In this document: piece after piece, positions 1-5,764 of the stretch
Layout: the number at the start of each line of letters is the position of its first letter
How positions within the stretch are numbered: position 1 is the first letter of the stretch
Source: an uncultured Clostridia bacterium
GTDB taxonomy: Bacteria; Bacillota; Clostridia; Christensenellales; Borkfalkiaceae
Direction of reading: 5' to 3'
DNA length: 8,336 nt
Assembly (NCBI GenBank): GCA_947632165.1
Contig: CANROI010000055.1
Span: forward strand, 1-8,336
The notes under the pieces: model-generated
Database searches by the model: none
Seen by the model: only the letters and a program-made list of their open reading frames with translations
What the model was told of the DNA's origin: nothing
Made by a program: the position numbers and the translations under genes

Positions 1-104
1 TTGACGAAGCCCTTATAGGCTCCAAGTGCCGTGCCGAGCAGCAGAATGAGGAAAAAAGCGAGATCGAGGGGCCAACCCGAAGCTGCGAGCAGCGATAATT
101 GCAT
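1..104 (-). CDS. cvpA: CvpA family membrane protein, 5' end only
   Basis: Reading leftward from ATG at 104-102 gives 34 codons before the window ends, so only the N-terminus is visible. It reads MQLSLLAASGWPLD, then a hydrophobic segment of about 15 residues (LAFFLILLLGTALGA), then YKGFV. A short leader, LD, a first membrane helix and a G-x-x-x-GF/L turn are typical of the start of CvpA-family integral membrane proteins, linked in Escherichia coli to colicin V production and of poorly defined role in Bacillota. The start is well supported: AAGGAGG at 111-117 with a 6-base spacer, and a promoter with a perfect TATAAT just upstream. The gene is divergent from yyaC. Another small protein beginning with a membrane helix cannot be excluded from 34 residues. 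Confidence 0.68.
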   Translation of the reverse strand, partial: MQLSLLAASGWPLDLAFFLILLLGTALGAYKGFV

Positions 105-132
105 GGGCGACCTCCTTGAATATTCTATATCT

Positions 133-162
133 ATTATACCACCTTTTTATTCGGTTTGTCCA
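133..162 (-). promoter_or_regulatory. Promoter of the cvpA-like gene
   Basis: On the minus strand there is a TGGACA -35 (157-162) and a perfect TATAAT -10 (133-138), with an 18-base spacer. The predicted transcript begins near 126 and leaves a leader of about 22 bases containing the AAGGAGG site. This fits the housekeeping sigma factor. Confidence 0.7.
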
Positions 163-184
163 ACTTTTTCCGAAATTGTTATAA
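156..184 (+). promoter_or_regulatory. Possible promoter of yyaC
   Basis: TTGTCC (156-161) and TTATAA (179-184) with a 17-base spacer form a moderate promoter pointing at yyaC. Its -35 lies on the same bases as the -35 of the divergent cvpA-like promoter, so the two would compete. TTTGTCCAA at 155-163 is one base from the Spo0A box TTTGTC(A/G)AA, but a single near match is weak evidence. A sporulation sigma factor could be used instead; I see no convincing element for one. Confidence 0.35.
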
Positions 185-232
185 AAAAGTTTCGCGTGGG
201 TATAACTGAATGGAATCAATCGGAGGAAGCCT

Positions 233-823
233 ATGGAATTTGCCTTTCATGCCTATAATACTTTGGCGGAGACGGGGATCGCTGCCGCGTTAAAGCGGCT
301 GTTGGGGGAACAATCTGTTCCGCCCGTCTTGCTCTGTGTGGGGAGCGACCTTGCGATCGGCGACAGTCTCGGTCCGCTCACGGGAACGCTTTTGCGCCGG
401 CGCAACGGCGCGTTTCGGGGGTATGTATACGGCACGTTGCGTGCGCCCGTCACGGCGAAAGAGGTGAATTGTGCGGAGGAGTTTCTGAAACGGACCCATC
501 CCAACTCCAAAATCATCGCGATCGACGCGGCGGTGGGGGAGGAGAGCGAGATCGGGCTCGTAAAGCTCGTCGACGCTCCGCTGCGGCCCGGATCGGGAGC
601 AAACAAACGTTTGAATCCGATCGGGGACGTCTCGATCTTGGGGATCCTCGCCAGAAAGACGGGATTCTCTTACTCGCAGCTCCATCTCACGCGGCTGAAC
701 ACGGTGTATCGCATGGCGGACGCCGTCTCGCGGGGGATCGGCGCTTATCTCACATCGCAGGCATGGTTCGGGGTTCAAAACGCACAAACGCGTGTGAAGC
801 GCGTTCAATTTGGCGATTGTTAA
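233..823 (+). CDS. yyaC: YyaC family spore-associated protein (DUF1256)
   Basis: This is a 196-residue protein of the YyaC family, found in endospore formers, often annotated as a spore protease-like protein and related in fold to the GPR/hydrogenase-maturation protease group. Family blocks in order are CVGSDLAIGDSLGPLTGTLL (35-54), YGTLRAPVTAKE (66-77), IIAIDAAVG (94-102), PLRPGSGANKRLNPIGDVSI (116-135) and LTRLNTVYRMADAVSRGI (152-169). The GDSLGP motif and the IDA acidic residue are the likely active-site elements. The exact substrate is not settled for the family. The length is normal. The start is fixed by GGAGG at 222-226, 6 bases before ATG. The gene appears to stand alone; no clear terminator follows. 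Its presence suggests that the organism sporulates or descends from spore formers. Confidence 0.9.
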   Translation: MEFAFHAYNTLAETGIAAALKRLLGEQSVPPVLLCVGSDLAIGDSLGPLTGTLLRRRNGAFRGYVYGTLRAPVTAKEVNCAEEFLKRTHPNSKIIAIDAAVGEESEIGLVKLVDAPLRPGSGANKRLNPIGDVSILGILARKTGFSYSQLHLTRLNTVYRMADAVSRGIGAYLTSQAWFGVQNAQTRVKRVQFGDC

Positions 824-841
824 AAATGTTTGAGAATTGAT

Positions 842-870
842 TTGACGAAAACGGAATTTTTCGGTAAAAT
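842..870 (+). promoter_or_regulatory. Strong promoter of the 76-residue protein gene
   Basis: TTGACG (842-847), a 17-base spacer and TAAAAT (865-870) form a near-consensus housekeeping promoter. The expected transcript starts near 877, giving a leader of about 22 bases before the start codon. Confidence 0.78.
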
Positions 871-898
871 AGGAAAAAATCAAAAAAGGAGAAACGCT

Positions 899-1129
899 AT
901 GGTTAAGACCACAAAGACCAAGACCTTTGATACAGAGACCGCTACGATCGTTAAGAAATTGACATTCGGGACGTTCGGCGATCCGTCCGGCTACGAGATG
1001 ACGATGTATCAGACGCCCGAAGGGGATTACTTCCTCTACACGAACGGCGGGGCGGAATCGGCCTATGCGAAGGCGGCGATCACCTCTTACACGAAGGCGA
1101 AGGCGCAGGAATGGCTGAAGAACAACTGA
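899..1129 (+). CDS. Small protein of unknown function, 76 residues
   Basis: I do not recognise a named function. The 76-residue protein begins MVKTTKTKTFDTETATIVKK, followed by a compact region with FGDPSGYEMTMYQTPEGDYFLY (roughly 26-47), an NGGAESAYAKAAI segment and a C-terminal KAKAQEWLKNN helix. The pattern of a Y-x-T-x-x-G-x-YFLY strand pair, a GG..S/A-Y segment and an amphipathic W-containing end resembles small uncharacterised proteins I recall from Clostridia; this is recollection, not a search. There is no signal peptide or membrane segment, so it is probably cytosolic. The start at 899 is chosen over an upstream in-frame codon at 830 because AAGGAG at 886-891 lies 7 bases before ATG and the promoter lies between the two. 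It appears monocistronic, with its own strong promoter and a hairpin terminator downstream, which suggests high expression. Confidence 0.85.
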   Translation: MVKTTKTKTFDTETATIVKKLTFGTFGDPSGYEMTMYQTPEGDYFLYTNGGAESAYAKAAITSYTKAKAQEWLKNN

Positions 1130-1195
1130 CGCAAGTCCTGCGGGTATAGCGGCAGGCGCATCGGCGCGGCCGCGGGCAAAAGACGCAAACATGCG

Positions 1196-1235
1196 GCGCC
1201 GCCGCTTCCCTTATACGGGAAGCGGCGGCGCTTTT
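1196..1235 (+). terminator. Intrinsic terminator between convergent genes
   Basis: A perfect 15-base-pair GC-rich stem (1196-1210 with 1217-1231) closes a TTATAC loop and is followed on the plus strand by TTTTCTT. It is a strong terminator for the 76-residue protein gene. The same hairpin lies about 44 bases past the jag stop on the minus strand. There the following bases (CGCATGTTTGCG) give only a poor T run, so termination of the jag operon would be weaker or need help. The 66 bases between the small gene and the stem hold a 10-base palindrome (1165-1174) and no gene. Confidence 0.9.
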
Positions 1236-1274
1236 CTTAACTCAAATTCTGTTTTCTGCCGAAGAGGGGAGCAC

Positions 1275-2213
1275 TCATTCCTCGTCGGAAGTGGTCGTCC
1301 CGAAAGATTCGGGCGTCTTTTCTTCGACCGTCTGTTCGGCCTCGCCGTCGCGGGAATTACCGAGATAGGTGCCGAAAAAGCCGCTGAAACCGCCCTTCTT
1401 ATACCCGCCCGAGCTGCTCTTGAAACTCGTTCCCGAGCTCTGAGGTGTGCCCTCCGCGGGCAATTCGCGCTTGGGATAGGGCTTGCGGTCGCCGTACTTT
1501 TCCTTGCGGTCAAAGCCGCCCTTCCGGTCGTACCCGCCCTTCCGGTCGCCGTACTTGCCTCTGCCGCCGCGGTCTCTCTTCTCGAACGTGCGCAGATTCT
1601 TGGGAATGATCACGACAAACCGCCCCGGCTCCTTGCCTTCGCTCTTCGTCGTGACGTCGGGATTGTCTACGAGCGCGGAATGGATGATCCTGCGCTCATA
1701 GGGGTTCATCGGCTCGAGGCGCACCCGTTTGCCGAGCCGCACGGCTTTTGCCGCCAGCTTCTCCGCAACGTGTCTGAGCGTCTCCTCGCGGTCCTCGCGG
1801 TAATTCCCGCAGTCCACAACGACCCTGCGGTAGTCTCTTCTGCCCGTATTCGCCACAGCGCCCGCAAGCGTCTGAACGGCGTCGATGAGCTCGCCGCGCC
1901 GCCCGATCAGCCCCTTCGTCGTCTCCGTCTGAAGATCGATGACGATGCGCTCATCCTCTTCCTTGAGGGTGGGGGAGGCGTCCGTTTCCAGGAGCGAGAA
2001 CAGCCCTTCGAGGAATTTTACCGCCCGCTCGCCGTCCGTCAGCTTGCGTCTGACGGTCAGTTTCACCTGCGCGGGCACGGAGCCGAACAATTTGCGCTTG
2101 CCTTCGTCGAGCACCTCGACGTCCACCTCTTCGCGCGTGACGCCGAGCGCTTCGAGTCCCGTCTCGATTGCCTCTTCCGCGGTCTTGCCGCTGAATACTT
2201 CCTGTTTTTCCAT
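1275..2213 (-). CDS. jag: Jag / KhpB (EloR) RNA-binding protein with long C-terminal tail
   Basis: Jag binds RNA and in streptococci (KhpB/EloR) works with KhpA in control of cell elongation. Three domains are visible. Jag_N is at about 1-56 (VFSGKTAEEAIETGLEALG and KRKLFGS). A KH-type domain is at about 85-140 with a GLIGRRG loop (101-107). An R3H domain is at about 145-205 with MNPYERRIIHSAL (169-181) and VTTKSEGKEPGRFVVIIPK (187-205). The protein has 312 residues; Bacillus subtilis Jag has about 208. The extra part, from 210 on, is low-complexity: YGDRKGG/YDRKGG/FDRKEK repeats (221-243), a Ser/Gly stretch, then an acidic end. It is probably disordered and may add RNA contacts. The gene starts 21 bases after yidC, with AAGAAGG at 2224-2230, 10 bases before ATG. 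It is the last gene of the block. mnmE and mnmG, often next in Bacillota, are not here. Confidence 0.95.
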   Translation of the reverse strand: MEKQEVFSGKTAEEAIETGLEALGVTREEVDVEVLDEGKRKLFGSVPAQVKLTVRRKLTDGERAVKFLEGLFSLLETDASPTLKEEDERIVIDLQTETTKGLIGRRGELIDAVQTLAGAVANTGRRDYRRVVVDCGNYREDREETLRHVAEKLAAKAVRLGKRVRLEPMNPYERRIIHSALVDNPDVTTKSEGKEPGRFVVIIPKNLRTFEKRDRGGRGKYGDRKGGYDRKGGFDRKEKYGDRKPYPKRELPAEGTPQSSGTSFKSSSGGYKKGGFSGFFGTYLGNSRDGEAEQTVEEKTPESFGTTTSDEE

Positions 2214-2234
2214 ATCTATCTAACCTTCTTGGAA

Positions 2235-3644
2235 TTATTTTCTCCGATCGTCTTTTTTCCACGGAACGGTGCGCGTATAGCGCTTGCGGATCTCCTCTTC
2301 CTCTTTCTTGCGGAAGATCCTGCCGATGATGAGATTGCTCAGCAACGTGATCACGATGCCGATGATGGAACTCATCGCGATATAGATGGAGAACGCAGCC
2401 GTCCAGAAGAAGCCCGTGATCGCATAGATCAGGGGCATCATCACCATCATCATCTTTTGGGTAGAGGCGCCCTGTCCGTCCAACGTCTGGTACTTATTCG
2501 CCTCTTTGGAGCTGCGCATCGTGATAAACTGCGAGAGCACCATGAGCCCGATCGTCAGGATGATGAGGATATAATAACCGTTTGCGGTGGTCTTTTCCGT
2601 CTCGAGCGCGGCCGTGAGCGCCTCGTAATCCTCGAGCGGGATGACGGCGGAGATGCCGCCCTCGACCTTTTCGCCGTTCATGAACACGTCCCCGCGGAAC
2701 GCCTTCGTGAACTCCTCGTAGTTGGGTTCGATGGGGTGTTTATAGGAGACGTCCGGATACCAGACGTTCTTCACCCAGAGGAAGCTCGGATCCGCCTCGC
2801 CGAAGCTCTCGGCGGCAGCCGCCGAACCGAGCCCCTGCAGATAGTTTGCGCACGCGGTCTCGACGTCCGTCTCTTCGTTGACGAGCGCGTCGATCTCGGC
2901 GGTCTTTTCGCGGTAGAGCTTCTCGGTGTCGATAAAATACTTTCTCTCGAGCGCAGAGGTGTCGAGCGAATATTTATAGTAGACGTAGATCCCCGCGCGA
3001 TCCGATTCGACGTACATATAGGGCACGCCGTTCACGTCTTTGCGGACGGTGTAGACGGCGGTGCCTTTGGCGTCCGTCTTTTCATGGGGGACGTCCTCGC
3101 CGAATTCTTCGAGGGTGATGACGTATCCGTCGTCCTCCTCGCCTTCGCGGGCGAGGTGATAGTCGTGCTCCGCGTCGAGCACATACTCCTTCACGGCGCC
3201 GTTGTAGGCGCGCGCCATCTGCTCATACATCATGAGGTTGGCATAGCTCGCATACGTCTGGAAGGCGCCGATCGCAAAGATGATGACGACGAGCGTGATG
3301 AGCATGGGAAGGCAGGCCCCCAACATGCTGTAGCCGTTCTTCTTCTGCAGCTCCATCATCTTGGCCTGATAGGTCTGCTTGTCGTTGGCGTACTGCTTCT
3401 GCAGCTTGTCCAACTCGGGCTGCATCTCCCGCATGATGAGGGACTGCTTGCGCATGCTGATGCGCTGGTAGATATCGAAGGGGGTGGTGATCGCCTTCAG
3501 AATGAGCGTAAAGACGATGACGCCGACGCCGACGCTGCCGACGAGCCCGATGATTTGTCCGACGAGCTGGCCCAGCCAATTCAGGTTGATGGTGTAACCC
3601 TCTTTGAGCAGGGAAAAGCTCGTTTCCAAGAGCGATGAGATCAT
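2235..3644 (-). CDS. yidC: YidC/SpoIIIJ membrane protein insertase with large extracytoplasmic insert
   Basis: YidC inserts and folds membrane proteins, alone or with SecYEG. The core is clear: TM1 about 30-54; a cytoplasmic loop with a charged coiled segment (57-106, QPELDKLQKQY at 75-85); TM2 about 107-132 (GACLPMLI); FLWVKNVWYPD (288-298); TM3 about 357-375; Met-rich TM4 about 398-418 (QKMMMVMMPLIY); TM5 about 420-441; and a charged tail (445-469). Two things are odd. Between TM2 and the FLW motif lie about 145 extra residues (140-285), hydrophilic and rich in Tyr, Asp and Glu, expected outside the membrane. The protein is therefore 469 residues, against about 260-290 in Bacillus. The groove arginine of TM1, five residues before the conserved Pro, is Lys50. 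No lipobox is seen at the N-terminus. The start is set by GGAGG at 3650-3654, 5 bases before ATG; an in-frame extension to 3827 would overlap yidD and is not used. Confidence 0.95.
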   Translation of the reverse strand: MISSLLETSFSLLKEGYTINLNWLGQLVGQIIGLVGSVGVGVIVFTLILKAITTPFDIYQRISMRKQSLIMREMQPELDKLQKQYANDKQTYQAKMMELQKKNGYSMLGACLPMLITLVVIIFAIGAFQTYASYANLMMYEQMARAYNGAVKEYVLDAEHDYHLAREGEEDDGYVITLEEFGEDVPHEKTDAKGTAVYTVRKDVNGVPYMYVESDRAGIYVYYKYSLDTSALERKYFIDTEKLYREKTAEIDALVNEETDVETACANYLQGLGSAAAAESFGEADPSFLWVKNVWYPDVSYKHPIEPNYEEFTKAFRGDVFMNGEKVEGGISAVIPLEDYEALTAALETEKTTANGYYILIILTIGLMVLSQFITMRSSKEANKYQTLDGQGASTQKMMMVMMPLIYAITGFFWTAAFSIYIAMSSIIGIVITLLSNLIIGRIFRKKEEEEIRKRYTRTVPWKKDDRRK

Positions 3645-3663
3645 AGTTGCCTCCGAACCGCGG

Positions 3664-3951
3664 CTACACGAGCCAGCGGACCTTCCAAAAGACCTCGGGT
3701 GCGGGATCCGCGCCGCCCCGGGAGAGCGGATTGCAGCGGAGGATCCTGCAGATTCCGAGCAAGATCCCCACGACCGCGCCCCAATTGTTGATGCACCGCT
3801 TCGTATATTCCGAGCAGGTGGGAACAAAGAGGCAGGTGTGGCGGGAGAGATGCCTCTGATAGAAGAGGATCATGCCGATCGGCGCCGCCTTGAGCGGTCT
3901 CAAAAGCGTCCGGCGCAATTTCCTGAGTTCGTTCGTCACGGATTGCGACAC
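3664..3951 (-). CDS. yidD: Membrane protein insertion efficiency factor YidD
   Basis: YidD is a small membrane-associated protein encoded between rnpA and yidC in most bacteria; it assists insertion of membrane proteins. The diagnostic core is present: FYQRHLSRHTCLFVPTCSEY (30-49), with cysteines at 40 and 46, then a hydrophobic helix (NNWGAVVGILLGICRIL), RCNPLSRGGADPAP (73-86) and a short end. The core RILRCNP..GG.DP is typical. The 95 residues include a basic N-terminal extension of about 25 residues before the usual start. The GTG start at 3951 is supported by AAGGA (3958-3962) 6 bases upstream. The gene overlaps the end of rnpA by 16 bases in another frame, suggesting translational coupling, and is 19 bases from yidC. 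A start at the internal ATG (residue 27) is possible but has weaker support. Confidence 0.93.
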   Translation of the reverse strand: MSQSVTNELRKLRRTLLRPLKAAPIGMILFYQRHLSRHTCLFVPTCSEYTKRCINNWGAVVGILLGICRILRCNPLSRGGADPAPEVFWKVRWLV

Positions 3952-4265
3952 AATTTTTCCTTGCGAAAAATCACTCCGATATCCCGCCGGAAAGCGGAAT
4001 ACGCGTAGCGATCGGAAATTTTCGGGATCAAAAGAAAGGTGCAGGGGACCTCAAGCGAGGGCGCCTGCGCGCGGAAAGCCTCCCGAAGCAGGCGCTTGAG
4101 GCGGTTGCGCTGCACGCTCTTGCCGTACTTCTTCCCCACACAGACCGCATATCGGATCCGTTCCGACGGAAAGTAGACGACGCTCAGCGTCGCGGCATAC
4201 GCCCGTTTGCCCACCTTGAGGGCTCTCTGAAACTCTTTCTTTTTTTTGAGGGGCAGATACTTCAT
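3936..4265 (-). CDS. rnpA: Ribonuclease P protein component
   Basis: This is the 109-residue protein subunit of RNase P, which supports the catalytic RNA in removing 5' leaders from pre-tRNA. The N-terminus MKYLPLKKKKEFQRALKVGK matches the family (L-x-x-x-x-EF..v...GK). The RNR signature lies in KYGKSVQRNRLKRLLREAFR (46-65), with VGKKYGKSV in place of the more common S-x-K-x-G-x-AV. The start is 9 bases after the rpmH stop with only a weak ribosome binding site, so it is probably translated through coupling with rpmH. The length is ordinary. The RNase P RNA is not in this window. Confidence 0.96.
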   Translation of the reverse strand: MKYLPLKKKKEFQRALKVGKRAYAATLSVVYFPSERIRYAVCVGKKYGKSVQRNRLKRLLREAFRAQAPSLEVPCTFLLIPKISDRYAYSAFRRDIGVIFRKEKLCRNP

Positions 4266-4274
4266 GCGCCCGTG

Positions 4275-4409
4275 TTATGCGGAGAGGTGCTTTCTCCCCT
4301 TGTTTCTTCTGTTTTTGAGCACTTTTCTGCCGCCCGCAGACGCCATTCTCTTGCGGAAGCCGTGCACCTTGCTTCTCTGTCTCTTCTTGGGCTGATAGGT
4401 CCTTTTCAT
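4275..4409 (-). CDS. rpmH: 50S ribosomal protein L34
   Basis: A 44-residue, very basic protein: MKRTYQPKKRQRSKVHGFRK at its start, then RMASAGGRKVLKNRRNKGRK and a short HLSA end. This is a full-length, canonical bacterial L34, a component of the large ribosomal subunit. AAGGAG at 4420-4425 lies 10 bases before the ATG. The gene has its own strong promoter in the gap after dnaN and leads rnpA, yidD, yidC and jag. The leader RNA contains a small GGGC-TTTT-GCCC hairpin (4445-4456) of unknown meaning. Confidence 0.98.
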   Translation of the reverse strand: MKRTYQPKKRQRSKVHGFRKRMASAGGRKVLKNRRNKGRKHLSA

Positions 4410-4467
4410 GATATCGATACTCCTTCAGGATGAAATCTTTTTCCGGGCAAAAGCCCTCTGTTTTTTG

Positions 4468-4496
4468 ATTATAAAGAATTTCCCGCCTTTCGTCAA
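4468..4496 (-). promoter_or_regulatory. Promoter of rpmH operon
   Basis: On the minus strand TTGACG (4491-4496), a 17-base spacer and a perfect TATAAT (4468-4473) form a near-consensus promoter. Transcription should start near 4461, about 50 bases before rpmH. It begins only a few bases after the dnaN stop, and I see no terminator between dnaN and rpmH, so some read-through from dnaN is also likely. Confidence 0.88.
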
Positions 4497-4500
4497 GCGA

Positions 4501-5598
4501 TTATTGCGCATTTCTGACGGGTAAAATCAAATATAGGCTCTCTTTCTTGCCCTTATTCTGGAGAATGAAGGGGGACACGGGGCCGTTGAACGAGAGGATC
4601 GCCTCCTCTTCGTCGAGGGCGCGGAGCCCGTCCAAAAGATACTTTGCATTCATGGAGATCACGAGGTCGCGCCCTTCGATATAGGCGCGCACGACCTCGG
4701 AGACGTTGCCGCTCTCCGAAGAGGAGTTGATCTTGACGGTCTCGCCGCCGATCTCGAGGGTGACGAGGTTGTTCTTGTCCCCGCGGATGAGGATCGCGGC
4801 GCGCTCTACGCTGCCGATGAGGTCGAGGCGGGGCAAGGTGACCGTCGTCGTAAAGGAGGGCGGGATCACGCTTTCCTTGCGGATGAAATCCCCCTGGTAG
4901 AGGCGGGAGACGATGGTCATGTCCGCCAGCTCCACAAGGAGCATGCCGCCCTGCGTATAAACGGTGATCTCCTTGTCGTCCTCCGTGAGGGAGCGGGAGA
5001 TCTCGTTGAGCGTCCTCGCGGGGCAGATGACCTGTTTTTCGCCGCTCTTGCTCAAGAGTTCCGCCGAAGAAACGGCGAGCCGGTAGCCGTCGAGGGCGGT
5101 CGCCTCGAGCCGGTCCTTGAATTCGAAGAGGCAGCCCTTGAGGATGGGACGGGAATCGTCCTGCGCGCAGCAGAATGCGGTCTCCGCGATGAGCTTTTTG
5201 AGGGCGCCCTGCTTCATCACAAAGTAATTTTCGCCAATCTCGAGGTCGATGCGCGGAAATTCCTCGGCGGGCAGCACCTGCAGATAGGAGACGGAATCGA
5301 GGTATCCGATCTCCATGCCGCGCGGGCCCGTCGAAACGGTGAGTTCCACGTCGGTGAGCTTGGAGAGAAAATCGGAAAAGAGCTTGCCGGGCACACAGGT
5401 CTCGCCCTCTTCGAGCACTTCTGCCCCGATCGTCTTGCGGATGGAGAGTTCGCCGTCCGTCGCAAGCAGGGTGACGCCGTCGCCCTGCGCGCTGAGTTTG
5501 ATGCACTCCATCACGGGCGCCGTCGTGCGCACGGCGCACGCCTTGCTCGTCTTTACTACCGCCTCCGCGAGGGAGAGCCCGTCGCATACGAATTTCAT
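4501..5598 (-). CDS. dnaN: DNA polymerase III beta subunit (sliding clamp)
   Basis: The clamp forms a ring around DNA and tethers DNA polymerase III and repair factors. The protein has 365 residues, the normal length for three beta-clamp domains. It starts MKFVCDGLSLAEAVVKTSKA and ends YLILPVRNAQ, the usual LPVR end of domain 3. Internal family signatures include PILKGCLFEFKDRLEATALDGYRLAV (start near residue 150) and an EEEAILSFNGPVSPFIL-type domain 3 strand region. ATG at 5598 is preferred because AAGGAGG at 5604-5610 precedes it and MKF is the family start. An in-frame ATG at 5676 would add 26 poorly matching residues. Contrary to the common dnaA-dnaN arrangement, no dnaA lies upstream; the gene is preceded by the box-rich noncoding region. 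recF does not follow; rpmH does. Confidence 0.97.
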   Translation of the reverse strand: MKFVCDGLSLAEAVVKTSKACAVRTTAPVMECIKLSAQGDGVTLLATDGELSIRKTIGAEVLEEGETCVPGKLFSDFLSKLTDVELTVSTGPRGMEIGYLDSVSYLQVLPAEEFPRIDLEIGENYFVMKQGALKKLIAETAFCCAQDDSRPILKGCLFEFKDRLEATALDGYRLAVSSAELLSKSGEKQVICPARTLNEISRSLTEDDKEITVYTQGGMLLVELADMTIVSRLYQGDFIRKESVIPPSFTTTVTLPRLDLIGSVERAAILIRGDKNNLVTLEIGGETVKINSSSESGNVSEVVRAYIEGRDLVISMNAKYLLDGLRALDEEEAILSFNGPVSPFILQNKGKKESLYLILPVRNAQ

Positions 5599-5611
5599 AA
5601 GATCCTCCTTG

Positions 5612-5660
5612 AGATTCTTAATATATAAGAAGTAAATGGTACTAATATTACTAATAAAGG
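5612..5660. other. AT-rich segment, possible DNA-unwinding element
   Basis: About 49 bases with very few G or C, just upstream of the dnaN ribosome binding site and inside the predicted dnaN leader. The minus strand contains six consecutive triplets ending in TA (TTATTAGTAATATTAGTA), which resembles the DnaA-trio pattern used for origin opening in Bacillus. A GC-rich stretch (about 5679-5700) and then the TTTTCCAC motif cluster lie on its right. Origin function is inference; AT-rich dnaN leader is the plain alternative. Confidence 0.35.
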
Positions 5661-5705
5661 CGGTGGAAATGTTCATAACCGCGTCCCGCGCCTTCGGATA
5701 CCTCT

Positions 5706-5734
5706 ATTATAGCGAAAATGCGCGGAAAATTCAA
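5706..5734 (-). promoter_or_regulatory. Promoter of dnaN
   Basis: On the minus strand TTGAAT (5729-5734), a 17-base spacer and a perfect TATAAT (5706-5711). Transcription should begin near 5699 and leave a leader of about 100 bases before the dnaN ATG. The nearest DnaA-box-like motif (5765-5773) lies about 30 bases upstream of the -35, a position from which DnaA could affect transcription. Confidence 0.8.
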
Positions 5735-5764
5735 GCAAAATCGGGAGTTTTTCAAAAAAGAATG

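Noticed and set aside
787..805. Six-base-pair inverted repeat (AACGCG/CGCGTT) as a yyaC terminator
   Set aside because: It lies inside the yyaC coding end, is short, and has no T run after it.
1191..3638. An 815-codon open frame on the plus strand, the longest in the window
   Set aside because: It runs antisense to jag and yidC. Its sequence is low-complexity with His runs opposite the Met-rich YidC helix and matches no family, and both minus-strand genes have clear domains and ribosome binding sites.
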